64,000 nucleotides of DNA from Sphaerochaetaceae bacterium (GCA_028532765.1 JAQQAR010000072.1:1-64000), one strand, 5' to 3'; positions 51,833 through 61,231 are shown, counted from the first letter of the stretch. Numbers and translations: made by a program. Notes: generated from the letters alone by a model not told the origin.

Positions 51833-52882
51833 ATGAAATCATTTGGAATTGGAATCCTGGGACTTGGGACTATTGCAGACTTTCATGTTAAGGCAATACA
51901 GCAAATTCCTAATGCTCGTTTTGTAGCCGGATTTGATATTGTTCCAGGGAAAGCTGATGCCTTTTGTGAAAAGTATCAAGCAAAAGGGTATTCAGATCTG
52001 GATGCATTCCTTTCCAATCCATCCATTGATGTGGTTACCATTACGACTCCTTCCGGCTTGCATATGGATGGTGCTCTTGCAGCAATACAGGCAAAGAAAC
52101 ATGTCCTAGTGGAAAAGCCTATCGAGATTACCATCGAGAAATGTGATCAGATAATTGAAGCGGCGAAAGCAAACAAGGTAACGCTCGGGGGAATATTCCA
52201 ATCGAGATTTCATAGAGGAGCCAAAATTCTCAAGAAGGCTTTGGATGAAGGACGTTTTGGGAAAATTCTTCTGGCAACTGCCAAAGTGAAATGGTACAGG
52301 AGTCAAGAGTATTACGATGCTGTAGCATGGAGAGGCACCTGGGATTTGGATGGTGGTGGCGCACTCATGAATCAGTCAATTCATGCAATAGACCTTCTGC
52401 AGTGGTTTGTAGGAAGTGTTGAGGAGGTTGATTCAAAGGTAGCCACACTTGCTCATGAGAGAATTGAGGTCGAAGACACAGCTGTTGCTATTCTTCGCCT
52501 CAAGGATGGCGGTTTTGGGGTGGTTGAGAGCAGCACCGGAGTATTTCCAGGGTTCCTGAAACGGATTGAGATATGTGGTACGAAAGGAAGTGCGATTCTG
52601 GAAGAAGAAGATATCATCTATTGGTCTTTTGATAAGGAAACAGATGAAGACGCAGCGATAAGGGAGTCTTTCTCTTCTTTGTCTTCGACCGGTGGTGGAG
52701 CCTCCAATCCAACCTCAATCGGCATTCATGGACATGTAGAGCAGTTTAAAGACTTCCTTGGTGCTGTTGAAAAGAACCAAGAACCATTGGTATCAGGGGA
52801 AGAGGCAAGAAAATCTGTTGAGATCATACAAGCAATATATGAGAGTGCAAAAATTGGGAAATCAGTAAGATTGCCATTGTAA
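51833..52882 (+). CDS. Gfo/Idh/MocA-family oxidoreductase
   Basis: About 349 residues from the ATG at 51833, with AGGAAGGAG eight bases upstream; the frame opens at a TTG six bases earlier. GILGLGTIADFHVKAI is the dinucleotide-binding motif, VEKPIEI holds the catalytic Lys (EKP), and GGGALMNQSIHAIDLLQWF carries the conserved His of the family. NAD(P)-dependent dehydrogenase of a sugar or cyclitol derivative. First gene of the operon with TctCBA, so the transported acid may be its product or substrate. Confidence 0.92.
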   Translation: MKSFGIGILGLGTIADFHVKAIQQIPNARFVAGFDIVPGKADAFCEKYQAKGYSDLDAFLSNPSIDVVTITTPSGLHMDGALAAIQAKKHVLVEKPIEITIEKCDQIIEAAKANKVTLGGIFQSRFHRGAKILKKALDEGRFGKILLATAKVKWYRSQEYYDAVAWRGTWDLDGGGALMNQSIHAIDLLQWFVGSVEEVDSKVATLAHERIEVEDTAVAILRLKDGGFGVVESSTGVFPGFLKRIEICGTKGSAILEEEDIIYWSFDKETDEDAAIRESFSSLSSTGGGASNPTSIGIHGHVEQFKDFLGAVEKNQEPLVSGEEARKSVEIIQAIYESAKIGKSVRLPL

Positions 52883-52919
52883 ACAACCCTTATTGATAAG
52901 GGATAATAGAGGAGAGAAT

Positions 52920-53915
52920 ATGAAAAAATTTAGTAGTATTGCGTTCGCAATCATCTTGTCCTGTAGCATGTTGTTTGCACAGGGAGCCCCCGAAGCTTCA
53001 GCAGCCTCTGCTGATATGTCAAACTTTCCGGATAAGCCAGTTGAAGCTGTCGTTGGTTGGAGTGCCGGTGGTGGTGGAGATGTTGTGTTCCGTGTCATTG
53101 CAGAAGTGTTTCCCAAGTATGCAAACGGTCAGCCGTTGGTCATCAAGAATGTGCCTGGGGCTGCAGGTATTACCGGTGCTATTGAGTTCCTGGATGCAAA
53201 GCCGAATGGCTATACTGTAATGCATTGGAATAATGCTTCGCTGACAAAAACACAGCTCAGCAAGACACCTATTACTGCAACGACATTTGAGCCAGTTCTC
53301 CAGGTTGTAAGTTCTTACAATTATCTTCTGGTCAACGCAGATGCAAAATGGAATACATTGCAGGATTTCATTGATGATGCAAAAGCTAACCCTGGTATGA
53401 TTTCGATTGGTAATGCTGGTACTGCAGGTGGAAACCATATGGCTGCAATCTTGTTTGAAGATGCCATTAATGGTGAGTTTACACACATTCCTTTCAGCGG
53501 TGGTGGTCCATCAATCATTGGATTGCTTGGTAAGCAGGTTGATTCTGCGATGAATAATGCACCAGAAGGTGTTTCCAATATTGAGGCTGGTCAGCTGAAA
53601 ATGCTTGCAGTATTCTCAGAAGATCGTTATCCCTCTTTCCCTGATGTTCCTACTGCCAAGGAGCAAGGCCTTGATCTTGTTCTTCCCCAGTGGAGAGGTG
53701 TTGTATGTCCTCCAGGCACTCCTGAGAATGTAATCGAGAGATTGCATGATATCTTTAAGCAGTGTATAGAAGATCCTGTATTTGTTGAAAAGATGAAAGC
53801 TATGAACGTAAGCCCTACCTATAAGAATGCTTCTGATTATGGTCAATTCCTTGTAAGTGAAGACGCTCGTTATGAGAAGCTTGTAAAAGCGAAAGGCTTG
53901 GGTGACAGATACTAA
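52920..53915 (+). CDS. tctC: Tripartite tricarboxylate transporter substrate-binding protein (TctC)
   Basis: About 331 residues from the ATG at 52920 (GAGGAGAG upstream). Signal peptide MKKFSSIAFAIILSCSMLFAQ; a Cys lies in it but the context is not a good lipobox. The mature part has VGWSAGGGGDVVFR, VIKNVPGAAG, GNAGTAGGNHMAA, PFSGGGPSIIGLLGKQVDSAMNN and WRGVVCPPGTPEN, all typical of TctC/BugD proteins that bind carboxylates. It would capture an organic or sugar acid in the periplasm for TctAB. Confidence 0.93.
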   Translation: MKKFSSIAFAIILSCSMLFAQGAPEASAASADMSNFPDKPVEAVVGWSAGGGGDVVFRVIAEVFPKYANGQPLVIKNVPGAAGITGAIEFLDAKPNGYTVMHWNNASLTKTQLSKTPITATTFEPVLQVVSSYNYLLVNADAKWNTLQDFIDDAKANPGMISIGNAGTAGGNHMAAILFEDAINGEFTHIPFSGGGPSIIGLLGKQVDSAMNNAPEGVSNIEAGQLKMLAVFSEDRYPSFPDVPTAKEQGLDLVLPQWRGVVCPPGTPENVIERLHDIFKQCIEDPVFVEKMKAMNVSPTYKNASDYGQFLVSEDARYEKLVKAKGLGDRY

Positions 53916-53928
53916 TTCGATTAGTATA

Positions 53929-53961
53929 GATGGGGCGAATAGAGGAGTCTATCGCCCCATC
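53929..53961 (+). terminator. Long hairpin between tctC and tctB (partial terminator)
   Basis: GATGGGGCGA at 53929-53938 pairs with TCGCCCCATC at 53952-53961, and TAGA/TCTA pair inside around a GGAG loop with one bulged A. ATGTTTTG follows. Likely keeps the binding protein mRNA in excess over the permeases. Confidence 0.7.
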
Positions 53962-53984
53962 ATGTTTTGAGTATGGAGATTATC

Positions 53985-54446
53985 ATGAAGAAGAAACTGT
54001 CTGCAGAATTCTGGTTTGGACTCGGCGCCATCCTGTTTGGCATTTTTGTGATTATGCAATCAAAGAAACTGCCACAAGTTAAGACGGGTATCAGTCCTGG
54101 GGATTACCCTTCTTTTGTAGCTTATATAGTAATCATTCTGGGGGTTGTCCAAGCTGTAAAGGCTTTTGTTTCTCAAAGTGTGATTGTTGGTGGTGAAAAT
54201 GCCTATAATCCAAAGCAAGCTGCCAACGTTGCAATACTCATCGGAGGTACCTTCTTGTATGTGTTTCTCATGAAGTATATTGGGTTCCTTTTTCTGTCTC
54301 CATTCTTTCTGATGTTTTTGTTTGGTATGTTTGGGTACAAAAACAAGAAAAAGGGTGTCGTCATAAGTATCTCTGTATCTGTAGTGATTTATTTCTTGTT
54401 TATGTACGCTTTCCAGATATTGCTGCCACGATTTAATCTATTCTAA
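53985..54446 (+). CDS. tctB: Tripartite tricarboxylate transporter small permease (TctB)
   Basis: About 153 residues from the ATG at 53985, with GGAG seven bases upstream; earlier in-frame starts lack a site. Four hydrophobic helices are seen (FWFGLGAILFGIFVIMQS, YPSFVAYIVIILGVVQAV, VAILIGGTFLYVFLMKYIGFLF, VVISISVSVVIYFLFMYAF). The ISPGDYPSF segment after helix 1 is typical of TctB. Small subunit of the TTT importer, between tctC and tctA. Confidence 0.88.
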   Translation: MKKKLSAEFWFGLGAILFGIFVIMQSKKLPQVKTGISPGDYPSFVAYIVIILGVVQAVKAFVSQSVIVGGENAYNPKQAANVAILIGGTFLYVFLMKYIGFLFLSPFFLMFLFGMFGYKNKKKGVVISISVSVVIYFLFMYAFQILLPRFNLF

Positions 54447-54460
54447 TTAGGGGAAGGAAC

Positions 54461-55942
54461 ATGTTTTCAAGTGTAATTAGTGGATTTGCTTTGGTCTTAC
54501 AGCCTCTTACCTTCTCTTTGATGGTGTTTGGCGTGGTGATAGGGATAGTTATCGGTTCACTTCCAGGACTCTCTGGTTCCATGGGAATTATTCTGTTATT
54601 GCCCCTTGTTTATCAGCTTCCTGCAGATACTGCATTGGTTATGCTGTGTGGGTTGTTTTGTGGTTCTATGTATGGTGGTTCCATTTCTGCCATCCTATTG
54701 AAGACACCAGGGACACCCTCGGCTGCTGCCACATTATTGGATGGATACCCGCTCTGTGAGAGAGGGCAGGCCGGGAGGGCGTTGGGTATTTCCGCAATAT
54801 CTTCATTTATTGGTGGAGTTATTTCATCAATTTGCTTGTTCCTTATTGCACCTCAACTAGCTAAAATTGCACTCAATTTCCATGCGGCGGACTATTTTTC
54901 GCTGGCAGTATTCGGATTGTCAATAATGGCAAGTTCTTCTGGAAAAAATATTGAGAAAGGGTTGTTGGCAGGTTGTCTTGGATTGCTTATCTCTACGGTA
55001 GGAATCGATTCTATCGCTGGGACAGATCGATTTACGTTTGGAATCCCCAGATTGATGAGAGGTTTTTCCTTGCTGCCAGTCCTTATTGGAGTTTTTGCCC
55101 TATCAGAGGTATTCACGCAAGTCAACAAAGATCATAATGTGAAAAAGACAAATACACAGGTCATAACCAATATGCTTCCAAAATGGTTGGATATAAAAGG
55201 CTTTATGCTTGCAGCAGTGGTTGGTGGTGTAATTGGAGTGTTTGTAGGCATCATTCCTGGTACAGGTGGTTCCATTGCAAGTTTTATTGCATATAACGTT
55301 GCCCAGAAAATTTCCAAGCGCCCTGATGATTTTGGGAAAGGTTCCTACGAGGGGATTGCTGCTCCCGAGGCATCAAATAATGCTACTACCGGTGGTGCGC
55401 TGATTCCAATGTTGTGCCTAGGTGTTCCTGGTGATGTTGTTACTTCCGTTATGCTTGGGTCTCTTATTCTCATAGGCGTTCGACCAGGCCCGATGCTCTT
55501 TGTTGAAAGTATTGACTTGGTCTATACAATCTTTGCAGGTATGTTTCTCATTCAGTTTGTGATGCTTGGGGTTGGCTTGTTGAGCGCGAAGCACTCTCCG
55601 AAGTTGTTGAAAATCCCTTCAAATATTCTCATGCCAATCATCATCATATTGTGTGTGGTGGGATCCTATTCACTTGGCAACCAATTGTATGATGTGTACG
55701 TGGCAATCTGTTTTGGTGTTATTGGTTATTTTATGAAGAAATTCGGATACCCTGGTGCTCCACTGGTATTGGGGGTGATTCTGGGACCAATCGCAGAAGA
55801 GAACCTAAATAGGGCCTTGCTTGTGAACAAGAATGATATTACCGTATTCTTCACGCGTCCAATATCCCTTGCTTTCTTGCTTCTTACTGCATTTACGATC
55901 TTGTATTCCATATATTCCAATATAAAGAGTGAGAGAAACTAG
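54461..55942 (+). CDS. tctA: Tripartite tricarboxylate transporter large permease (TctA)
   Basis: 493 residues, about twelve helices. GIVIGSLPGLSGSMGIILLLPL near residue 27 and GVFVGIIPGTGGSIASFIAYNVA near residue 264 are the two conserved loops of TctA. LKTPGTPSAAATLLDGYP, EGIAAPEASNNATTGGALIPML and LGVPGDVVTSVMLG also match. Transport subunit. Last gene of the operon; a hairpin follows. Confidence 0.95.
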   Translation: MFSSVISGFALVLQPLTFSLMVFGVVIGIVIGSLPGLSGSMGIILLLPLVYQLPADTALVMLCGLFCGSMYGGSISAILLKTPGTPSAAATLLDGYPLCERGQAGRALGISAISSFIGGVISSICLFLIAPQLAKIALNFHAADYFSLAVFGLSIMASSSGKNIEKGLLAGCLGLLISTVGIDSIAGTDRFTFGIPRLMRGFSLLPVLIGVFALSEVFTQVNKDHNVKKTNTQVITNMLPKWLDIKGFMLAAVVGGVIGVFVGIIPGTGGSIASFIAYNVAQKISKRPDDFGKGSYEGIAAPEASNNATTGGALIPMLCLGVPGDVVTSVMLGSLILIGVRPGPMLFVESIDLVYTIFAGMFLIQFVMLGVGLLSAKHSPKLLKIPSNILMPIIIILCVVGSYSLGNQLYDVYVAICFGVIGYFMKKFGYPGAPLVLGVILGPIAEENLNRALLVNKNDITVFFTRPISLAFLLLTAFTILYSIYSNIKSERN

Positions 55943-55961
55943 ACTTAACTTGATACATGGT

Positions 55962-55987
55962 GCCTGCAATCAACGTTGGTTGCAGGC
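55962..55987 (+). terminator. Hairpin after tctA
   Basis: GCCTGCAA at 55962-55969 pairs with TTGCAGGC at 55980-55987, with further pairing inside. TGCTTCTCGTCTT follows. Probable end of the tct transcript. Bases 55988-56155 show nothing else. Confidence 0.6.
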
Positions 55988-56155
55988 TGCTTCTCGTCTT
56001 GTGCTTCAGGGATTCATGAATGGTCACTCGATTGTCCCTGATAGAACGAAGGAACCATACTCGCTGATTCGCTTGAGGGGTGCACCTCAGTTGCAAGTGT
56101 TTGTTTGGTCTGATGTTTTCATATTTCCACAAGAGGTTTCTAGAGAAGCCAAAAT

Positions 56156-56825
56156 ATTCGATACTATCCGATATTGAGTCTTGCGATACATTATGACGCT
56201 ATCAAGTCGAAGAATCTGGAGTTCAAGGAACGATTATTATTAGTATCAGGGATAGTGATCGTCTGATTGTTGGCTTGGATAGAAAAGAAATTGAGCGCTA
56301 CAGCCAAGAAATACCACAGGTCATAGCTGATGCCATATATCCACCAATTGCCGTAGACCTGTATGATAACCTCTTGCAGGAAAAACCTGCGTCATACGAG
56401 TGTTCCCTGGTCCATGAAAACCACATTCTATAAAAAGATTTGGGTATCCTTCCGGAGTTTCCCATCTCTTTGGTGCTCACAATACGAACGGGATGGCTTG
56501 ATCAAGCGAGCAGTGAGCTATGAAATCCCTCTTGATGCCATCCGTGAAGCACTTGTCAATGCAGTTGCCCACAGAGCCTATGATTATGAAGCTCCCATAA
56601 GCATAACCCATTCCAGATAGGAATGAGTTCTTGAACCCAGGAACCTTCTATGTTCCAATCAACCCTGAGAATCTAAAGGAAGGGCTTTTTTCTTCGATGG
56701 ATCTTGCTCTGTATCTTGGAAAGTCCCAAGCCATGGCCAAAAAGGTTCTCTCAGAATTACAAAAGAAGGGTATGGTCGAAAAGGTCGGTAGAGGACCTGC
56801 TACGAGATTCCGGTTTATCAGCTAA
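56156..56825 (+). pseudogene. Decayed AlbA/HATPase-type transcriptional regulator gene
   Basis: Fragments in several frames of one gene can be read in order: YDAIKSKNLEFKERL (AlbA_2 start, ~56193), a frame shift to SIRDSDRLIVGLDRKEIERYSQEIPQ (~56242), a stop near 56433, then IPLDAIREALVNAVAHRAYDY (~56524; the HATPase_c_4 signature), and after a further stop a C-terminal winged helix (LALYLGKSQAMAKKVLSELQKKGMVEKVGRGPATRF, ending at 56825). Large internal pieces are missing, since intact genes are about twice as long. A TATTCGATA/TATCCGATA pair at 56156-56174 is the remnant of its promoter array. A smaller relic lies at 46441. Confidence 0.75.
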
Positions 56826-56864
56826 TAAGGAAGTGGAGTCTCTTGAAAAAAGAGGAGATAATTG

Positions 56865-56892
56865 TTGACAGAGATATTAAACGAGTTATAAT
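56865..56892 (+). promoter_or_regulatory. Strong promoter of the GH57/ABC operon
   Basis: TTGACA at 56865-56870 and TATAAT at 56887-56892, both consensus, 16 bases apart. AAGGAGA and the ATG at 56921 follow. Confidence 0.75.
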
Positions 56893-56920
56893 AACTTATA
56901 AAATAGATAAGGAGATCAGT

Positions 56921-58042
56921 ATGATTCAATTGGGGTTCGCATTCAATTTCAATGTGCAACGTTGTGAAATAGAGGTGGGGGAAGAGGCTCAGATCATTGA
57001 GCAGGGATATCGCCCACTTATTGAGCTCTTTAAGAAGTATCATCTTAAGGCAAATTGCTTCCTCTCCGGGTTCACTACCAAGCTTCTAGAAAATGAAGCA
57101 CCTGATTTACTGGCCAGCATCAAGGAATTACAGGGAAAGACCTTGGAACTTGGTACGTATACCTACACCCATCCCATTCCGCAGTTGCTGAAGAAAGAAG
57201 AGTTCAGCAGACAGATGAGAAAGGGGTTGGATATTGATCGGGAAGTCTTGGGTGCTGAGACTGTTGGGTTCCTGCCACCTGAGTTTGCTTACAGTGCTGA
57301 AATGGGTGAGGTGTTGGCAGACGAAGGAGTGCAGTGGTTTGTTGCCTTGGCATCCCAGATCGAGAAGGGACTAAAAAGCGCAGGTATTGCCAGGGATCCA
57401 TATGTTCCGTACAAAGTGCAACTTGCTGACAAGCGTTCTCTCACCGCCGTTCCTGCAGTGTATCAACTACCACAGACACCGGCTCGTTTTTTTAAACTTA
57501 TGATGAAAGGACAAGTGCCTGTTGATACTGTCATCGAAGGGGTTCGGATGTTTGCAGAGGAGCATCCTGGTGGCTTGTTGCTCTTCAAGCGTGATGCTGA
57601 AACCATCTTCATCGATATGTTCAACAGTGGTTTTAAGGGCACATTCGAAGTGATGGATGAGTTTCTTTCAAAACTTTCCAAACTCGATTGTATCCAGCCC
57701 TCTTTCATTAGTGAAACGCTGGCATCTTGTGATGAAAGTGCTGTGATTACGCTTCCCGATTACTTGGGAAATACCAAGATAGAGACGTTCACAGAAGGGG
57801 CTGCTCAATCTATTTGGGATGCAACCGTAGCGGTGCGGGATACTTTAATTGCATGCGACCGCAAACATAAGAGCGATGAGACCATTGAGGAAGCTTGGGA
57901 GCACTTGATGCTCAGCCATAACTCTGATGGGCGTATTGGCTATTGGTTCAGCGAGTGGAATCCTGGGGAGCATGTTGTGGCACCTTCAAGAAGAGCATTC
58001 GTAGAAGATCATTTGGCACTAGCCAAAGCACTTTTGGATTAA
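56921..58042 (+). CDS. GH57-like (glycoside hydrolase/deacetylase fold) protein
   Basis: About 373 residues from the ATG at 56921, placed by AAGGAGA and by the promoter just upstream; the frame extends to 56843 but those codons span the promoter. QLGFAFNFNVQR, LKANCFLSGFTTKLL, LGTYTYTHPIPQLL and VGFLPPEFAYSAEMGEVLADEGVQWFV match GH57-type N-terminal barrels (the THP and PPE segments). At 373 residues it is shorter than most GH57 amylases, and the catalytic pair cannot be set with confidence. First gene of a sugar ABC operon; cytosolic. Confidence 0.7.
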   Translation: MIQLGFAFNFNVQRCEIEVGEEAQIIEQGYRPLIELFKKYHLKANCFLSGFTTKLLENEAPDLLASIKELQGKTLELGTYTYTHPIPQLLKKEEFSRQMRKGLDIDREVLGAETVGFLPPEFAYSAEMGEVLADEGVQWFVALASQIEKGLKSAGIARDPYVPYKVQLADKRSLTAVPAVYQLPQTPARFFKLMMKGQVPVDTVIEGVRMFAEEHPGGLLLFKRDAETIFIDMFNSGFKGTFEVMDEFLSKLSKLDCIQPSFISETLASCDESAVITLPDYLGNTKIETFTEGAAQSIWDATVAVRDTLIACDRKHKSDETIEEAWEHLMLSHNSDGRIGYWFSEWNPGEHVVAPSRRAFVEDHLALAKALLD

Positions 58043-58057
58043 AGAAGAGGCATAGGA

Positions 58058-59821
58058 ATGTTGCTCATCGATGAATCAACCATGCAGGAAATAACCATCC
58101 ACGAAATGATGGCCCATGCAAAGAGAACAGGAGTTTCCTTGTCTGTGGTACAGAAATTCCTCACATTGGTTGAGCAGGACAGAGCAACATATGCAATTGC
58201 CGTATTGAAAGCTATGTCGCTGCTGCAGGAACTGCAAATTCCTGTAGCAACGAATCGCTTGCAGACAATACTGAGAGTCAGCAAACTGAAGTTTCATGGT
58301 ACAGATGGTGTACGAGGGGTGGTTGTTTCTGCACAACAAACATTCTCAAAAAGCTTGCTCGACTATCTCGAGGATGGCTTGCTAAGTCCTGCTTTCTGCT
58401 ATCTGCTGGTGAGAGCCTTTCTTTCCTTGGCTTCTGAAGTTGGACAAGAGGGGAACCGCCATATTGTGGTAGCTGAGGATGGAAGAGACTGTACGTCTGG
58501 TCGTGCCTTGGTACGGACAGTGGCAGCTGCCGCACGTGATGAAGGATATCTGGTGGATTATCTGGGCATTCTTCCCACTCCTGGTGTTGCTGCGTACAGT
58601 CTGAAGTACAACCAGTTGGGCGTTATGATAACAGCAAGCCACAATCCTTCTCAGTACAATGGAATAAAGTGCTTTGTTCAGGGAACGAAGTTGTATCCTG
58701 ATGGATCATTGGGAGAATATGCGATCAGTGAGCGAGCTATCAATCTATCCTTCCAAGCCCAGCAGATTACGTTTCCAGCAGCTCCTGAGGCAAGACGAAG
58801 CGGAATTGAATTGCTGAAAGAGGCTACTCTCACTTGTATTTCTGAAGATGAAAATGAGTTGCTGAAGCACGCTTCAATTACTATTGACTGTGCAAATGGT
58901 GCACTTTCCCTTTGCTATCAAGACATATGTGATGCACTGGATCTTGGTTGTGATGTAGTTGCTGCTTCTGTGGAACCCGGGACCATCAACAAAGAGTGTG
59001 GTGCTGCAGAATTGGAAGACTGGTTTCATATTCCCCTTAAGCCTCCATTTGTCACACCCCTTATTGAGCACATGACAACAAGATGTCAAAAATCACAGAC
59101 AAGGCAGTTTGGATTGGCTGTTGACGGTGATGGGGACCGATGTATGGTACTGTTGCTGGAACCTGGAGCTGAGCATTGTGCGGTTTTACATGGTGATGAA
59201 CAGCTTATGTTGCTTGCGAGACGTTTCACAGAAGTGAAACACCTGGCAATCACCATTGAGAGCGATCCCCATACAAAGAGTATGCTGTCATCTCTCTTCC
59301 GGGAGAAAACTCTCAATGTGAAAGGAGTAGGGGATCGCTATCTCCGGTATGGAATGGAGTCAATAGCACTTATAGGGGCAGAGGACAGCGGTCATGTTAT
59401 TTTTCCGGTTGCGTTGGAAGAAAACCTGTTCTTATACAGTGGAAATGGGTTACTTACAGGGCTTTTGGTCATTGCAGAACTCCAAAAAGGTGGTTTTTTG
59501 CCCCTTGAACGAGTAGGTGTACAAAAGACTGTAGTCCGTGGTATCGAGCGAAAACATTGGTATGAGGGTTCTCCACTCTATGAGCAGATTAGGAAGATTT
59601 TGGTTACGGAGTTTGGCGTCTCCCTGCAACCCGTCCACTTTGTAGAGGATATGGACATGTTGGCTTGTTCTTATGAAGAGGATGACTTGCTCTATGTTCG
59701 TAGCAGTGGTACCGAACCAAAAATGCAGTTTGTTTGTCCTAATGTTTCTGATTTACGGCTGGACAGGGTGGCGCAAGCGTTTAAAAAAGCTTGCGCTCCC
59801 TATCAGATACAAGAATACTAG
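58058..59821 (+). CDS. Phosphohexomutase (phosphoglucomutase/phosphomannomutase family) with N-terminal extension
   Basis: 587 residues. LKFHGTDGVRG marks the usual start of alpha-D-phosphohexomutases at about residue 85, so the first 84 residues are an extra, mostly helical segment. VMITASHNPSQYNGIK holds the phosphoserine (near 193), VDGDGDRCMV the metal loop, GAEDSGHV the sugar-binding loop and VRSSGTEPKM the phosphate-binding loop. It moves phosphate between C1 and C6 of a hexose. Placed between the GH57-like gene and the ABC importer genes. Confidence 0.9.
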   Translation: MLLIDESTMQEITIHEMMAHAKRTGVSLSVVQKFLTLVEQDRATYAIAVLKAMSLLQELQIPVATNRLQTILRVSKLKFHGTDGVRGVVVSAQQTFSKSLLDYLEDGLLSPAFCYLLVRAFLSLASEVGQEGNRHIVVAEDGRDCTSGRALVRTVAAAARDEGYLVDYLGILPTPGVAAYSLKYNQLGVMITASHNPSQYNGIKCFVQGTKLYPDGSLGEYAISERAINLSFQAQQITFPAAPEARRSGIELLKEATLTCISEDENELLKHASITIDCANGALSLCYQDICDALDLGCDVVAASVEPGTINKECGAAELEDWFHIPLKPPFVTPLIEHMTTRCQKSQTRQFGLAVDGDGDRCMVLLLEPGAEHCAVLHGDEQLMLLARRFTEVKHLAITIESDPHTKSMLSSLFREKTLNVKGVGDRYLRYGMESIALIGAEDSGHVIFPVALEENLFLYSGNGLLTGLLVIAELQKGGFLPLERVGVQKTVVRGIERKHWYEGSPLYEQIRKILVTEFGVSLQPVHFVEDMDMLACSYEEDDLLYVRSSGTEPKMQFVCPNVSDLRLDRVAQAFKKACAPYQIQEY

Positions 59822-59857
59822 GGGCAATGTCCCCCATCAATCCAAAAGGAGGAAATG

Positions 59858-61150
59858 ATGAAAAAAAGTGTAGTTTTGATGCTGATGCTGGTGATGGTGC
59901 TCTCTTTCACCTATGCAGCAGGAGGACAGGAGACACAGGCGACTTCCGATAAGGATGTCACGGAGATTGTGTATTGGCAGTATTTCTATGAGACCAAGAA
60001 GAACCTGATGGATGAGTTAATTACGATCTTTGAGGAACGTAATCCCGATATCAAGGTTGTACAGCAGACATTCCCATATGAAAATTACAATACAAAAGTA
60101 GCTTCTTCCGTTCCTTCTGGGCAAGGGCCGAATGTGATCAACCTGTTCTATGGATGGTTGCCGTTGTATATCGACAGCGGATATTTGCAGCCACTTCCAG
60201 AGAGTGTATTCCCGAACTCCCGAATTGAAGAAGAGTTCTTCCCACTGGTAGAGGCAGCAAAGTTTGATGGTAAATATTATGCTCTCCCCACAGCAGTTCG
60301 CTCTCTCGCACTGTTCTGGAACAAGGACCTCTTCAAGGAAGCAGGACTTGATCCGGAAGTACCGCCGAAGACCATGGATGAGATGATTGCATTTGCAAAG
60401 AAGATTGCAAAACAGGACAAGAGTGGCAACTATCTGCAGGCAGGAATGACTCTTGAGCTGCGTGGCCAGATGCACCATGTGTTGCGAGAGGTCCTTACCC
60501 GTCAGTTTGGTGGGACCCCTTATAATGAGGATGCAACCCAGGTAACCTATGACTCTCAGGCCGGATACGATGCATTGCAGTGGTTCACTGATCTTGAATT
60601 GAAGCACAAAGTAGGTGTTCCGCAGTACATGACAGATGATGTAACAGCGTTCAGTGCTGGCAAGATGGGTATTACCATTGACGGGTCCTTCCGCCTTGGT
60701 AACTTCAACAAGTTGCAGGATACCTTGCACTATGGAGTAGCTGAGCTTCCTGAGATGAATGGAGTGAAATCCAACTTCGCTTCCTTCTGGGCAAATGGTA
60801 TTACCAGTACTACAGAAGGTAAGGAGCTTGAAGCTTCAATCAAATTCTTGGAGTTCCTCACCAGTGATGAAGTCATGTCGATGTGGCTTCCTGCAATTGG
60901 CGAACTTCCCGCAAAAAAGGCTCTTGCGCTCAAGGATGAGTTCAAGAACCATCCAACCTATGGGCCGTTCATCAGAGGACTTGACTATGCGCAGGCAACA
61001 AAGTTCATTGATGAAAATGCTCAGAGAATGGTTTGGATCAATGCATATGATGAAGTTGTCTTGAATGGTATGTCCGTTGAGCAGGCTGTTAACAAGGCTG
61101 CTCAGGAAGAACAGGCTGTTCTTGATGCATACTATGCAACGAAAAAGTAG
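59858..61150 (+). CDS. ABC sugar transporter solute-binding protein
   Basis: About 430 residues; the ATG at 59858 is five bases after AGGAGG, the one at 59855 only two. Signal peptide MKKSVVLMLMLVMVLSFTYAAGG. The mature protein is of the MalE/UgpB type: EIVYWQYFYETKKNLMDELI, FEERNPDIKVVQQTFPYENY, YYALPTAVRSLALFWNKDLFKEAGLDP and FSAGKMGITIDGSFRLG. Binds a sugar or oligosaccharide in the periplasm. The two permeases follow; no ATPase gene lies in the window, so a shared one is likely. Confidence 0.94.
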   Translation: MKKSVVLMLMLVMVLSFTYAAGGQETQATSDKDVTEIVYWQYFYETKKNLMDELITIFEERNPDIKVVQQTFPYENYNTKVASSVPSGQGPNVINLFYGWLPLYIDSGYLQPLPESVFPNSRIEEEFFPLVEAAKFDGKYYALPTAVRSLALFWNKDLFKEAGLDPEVPPKTMDEMIAFAKKIAKQDKSGNYLQAGMTLELRGQMHHVLREVLTRQFGGTPYNEDATQVTYDSQAGYDALQWFTDLELKHKVGVPQYMTDDVTAFSAGKMGITIDGSFRLGNFNKLQDTLHYGVAELPEMNGVKSNFASFWANGITSTTEGKELEASIKFLEFLTSDEVMSMWLPAIGELPAKKALALKDEFKNHPTYGPFIRGLDYAQATKFIDENAQRMVWINAYDEVVLNGMSVEQAVNKAAQEEQAVLDAYYATKK

Positions 61151-61166
61151 CAGGAATATGGTTTTT

Positions 61167-61194
61167 GGACTTCATCCCTACGGGGGTGAGGTCC
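61167..61194 (+). promoter_or_regulatory. Hairpin between the binding-protein and permease genes
   Basis: GGACTTCATCCC at 61167-61178 pairs with GGGGTGAGGTCC at 61183-61194 (12 pairs, two G-U). CTAAGCCTCTTTTCTG follows, so it may be a leaky terminator that lowers permease levels. Confidence 0.65.
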
Positions 61195-61231
61195 CTAAGC
61201 CTCTTTTCTGTCCTACGCAGAGAGGTGATTG

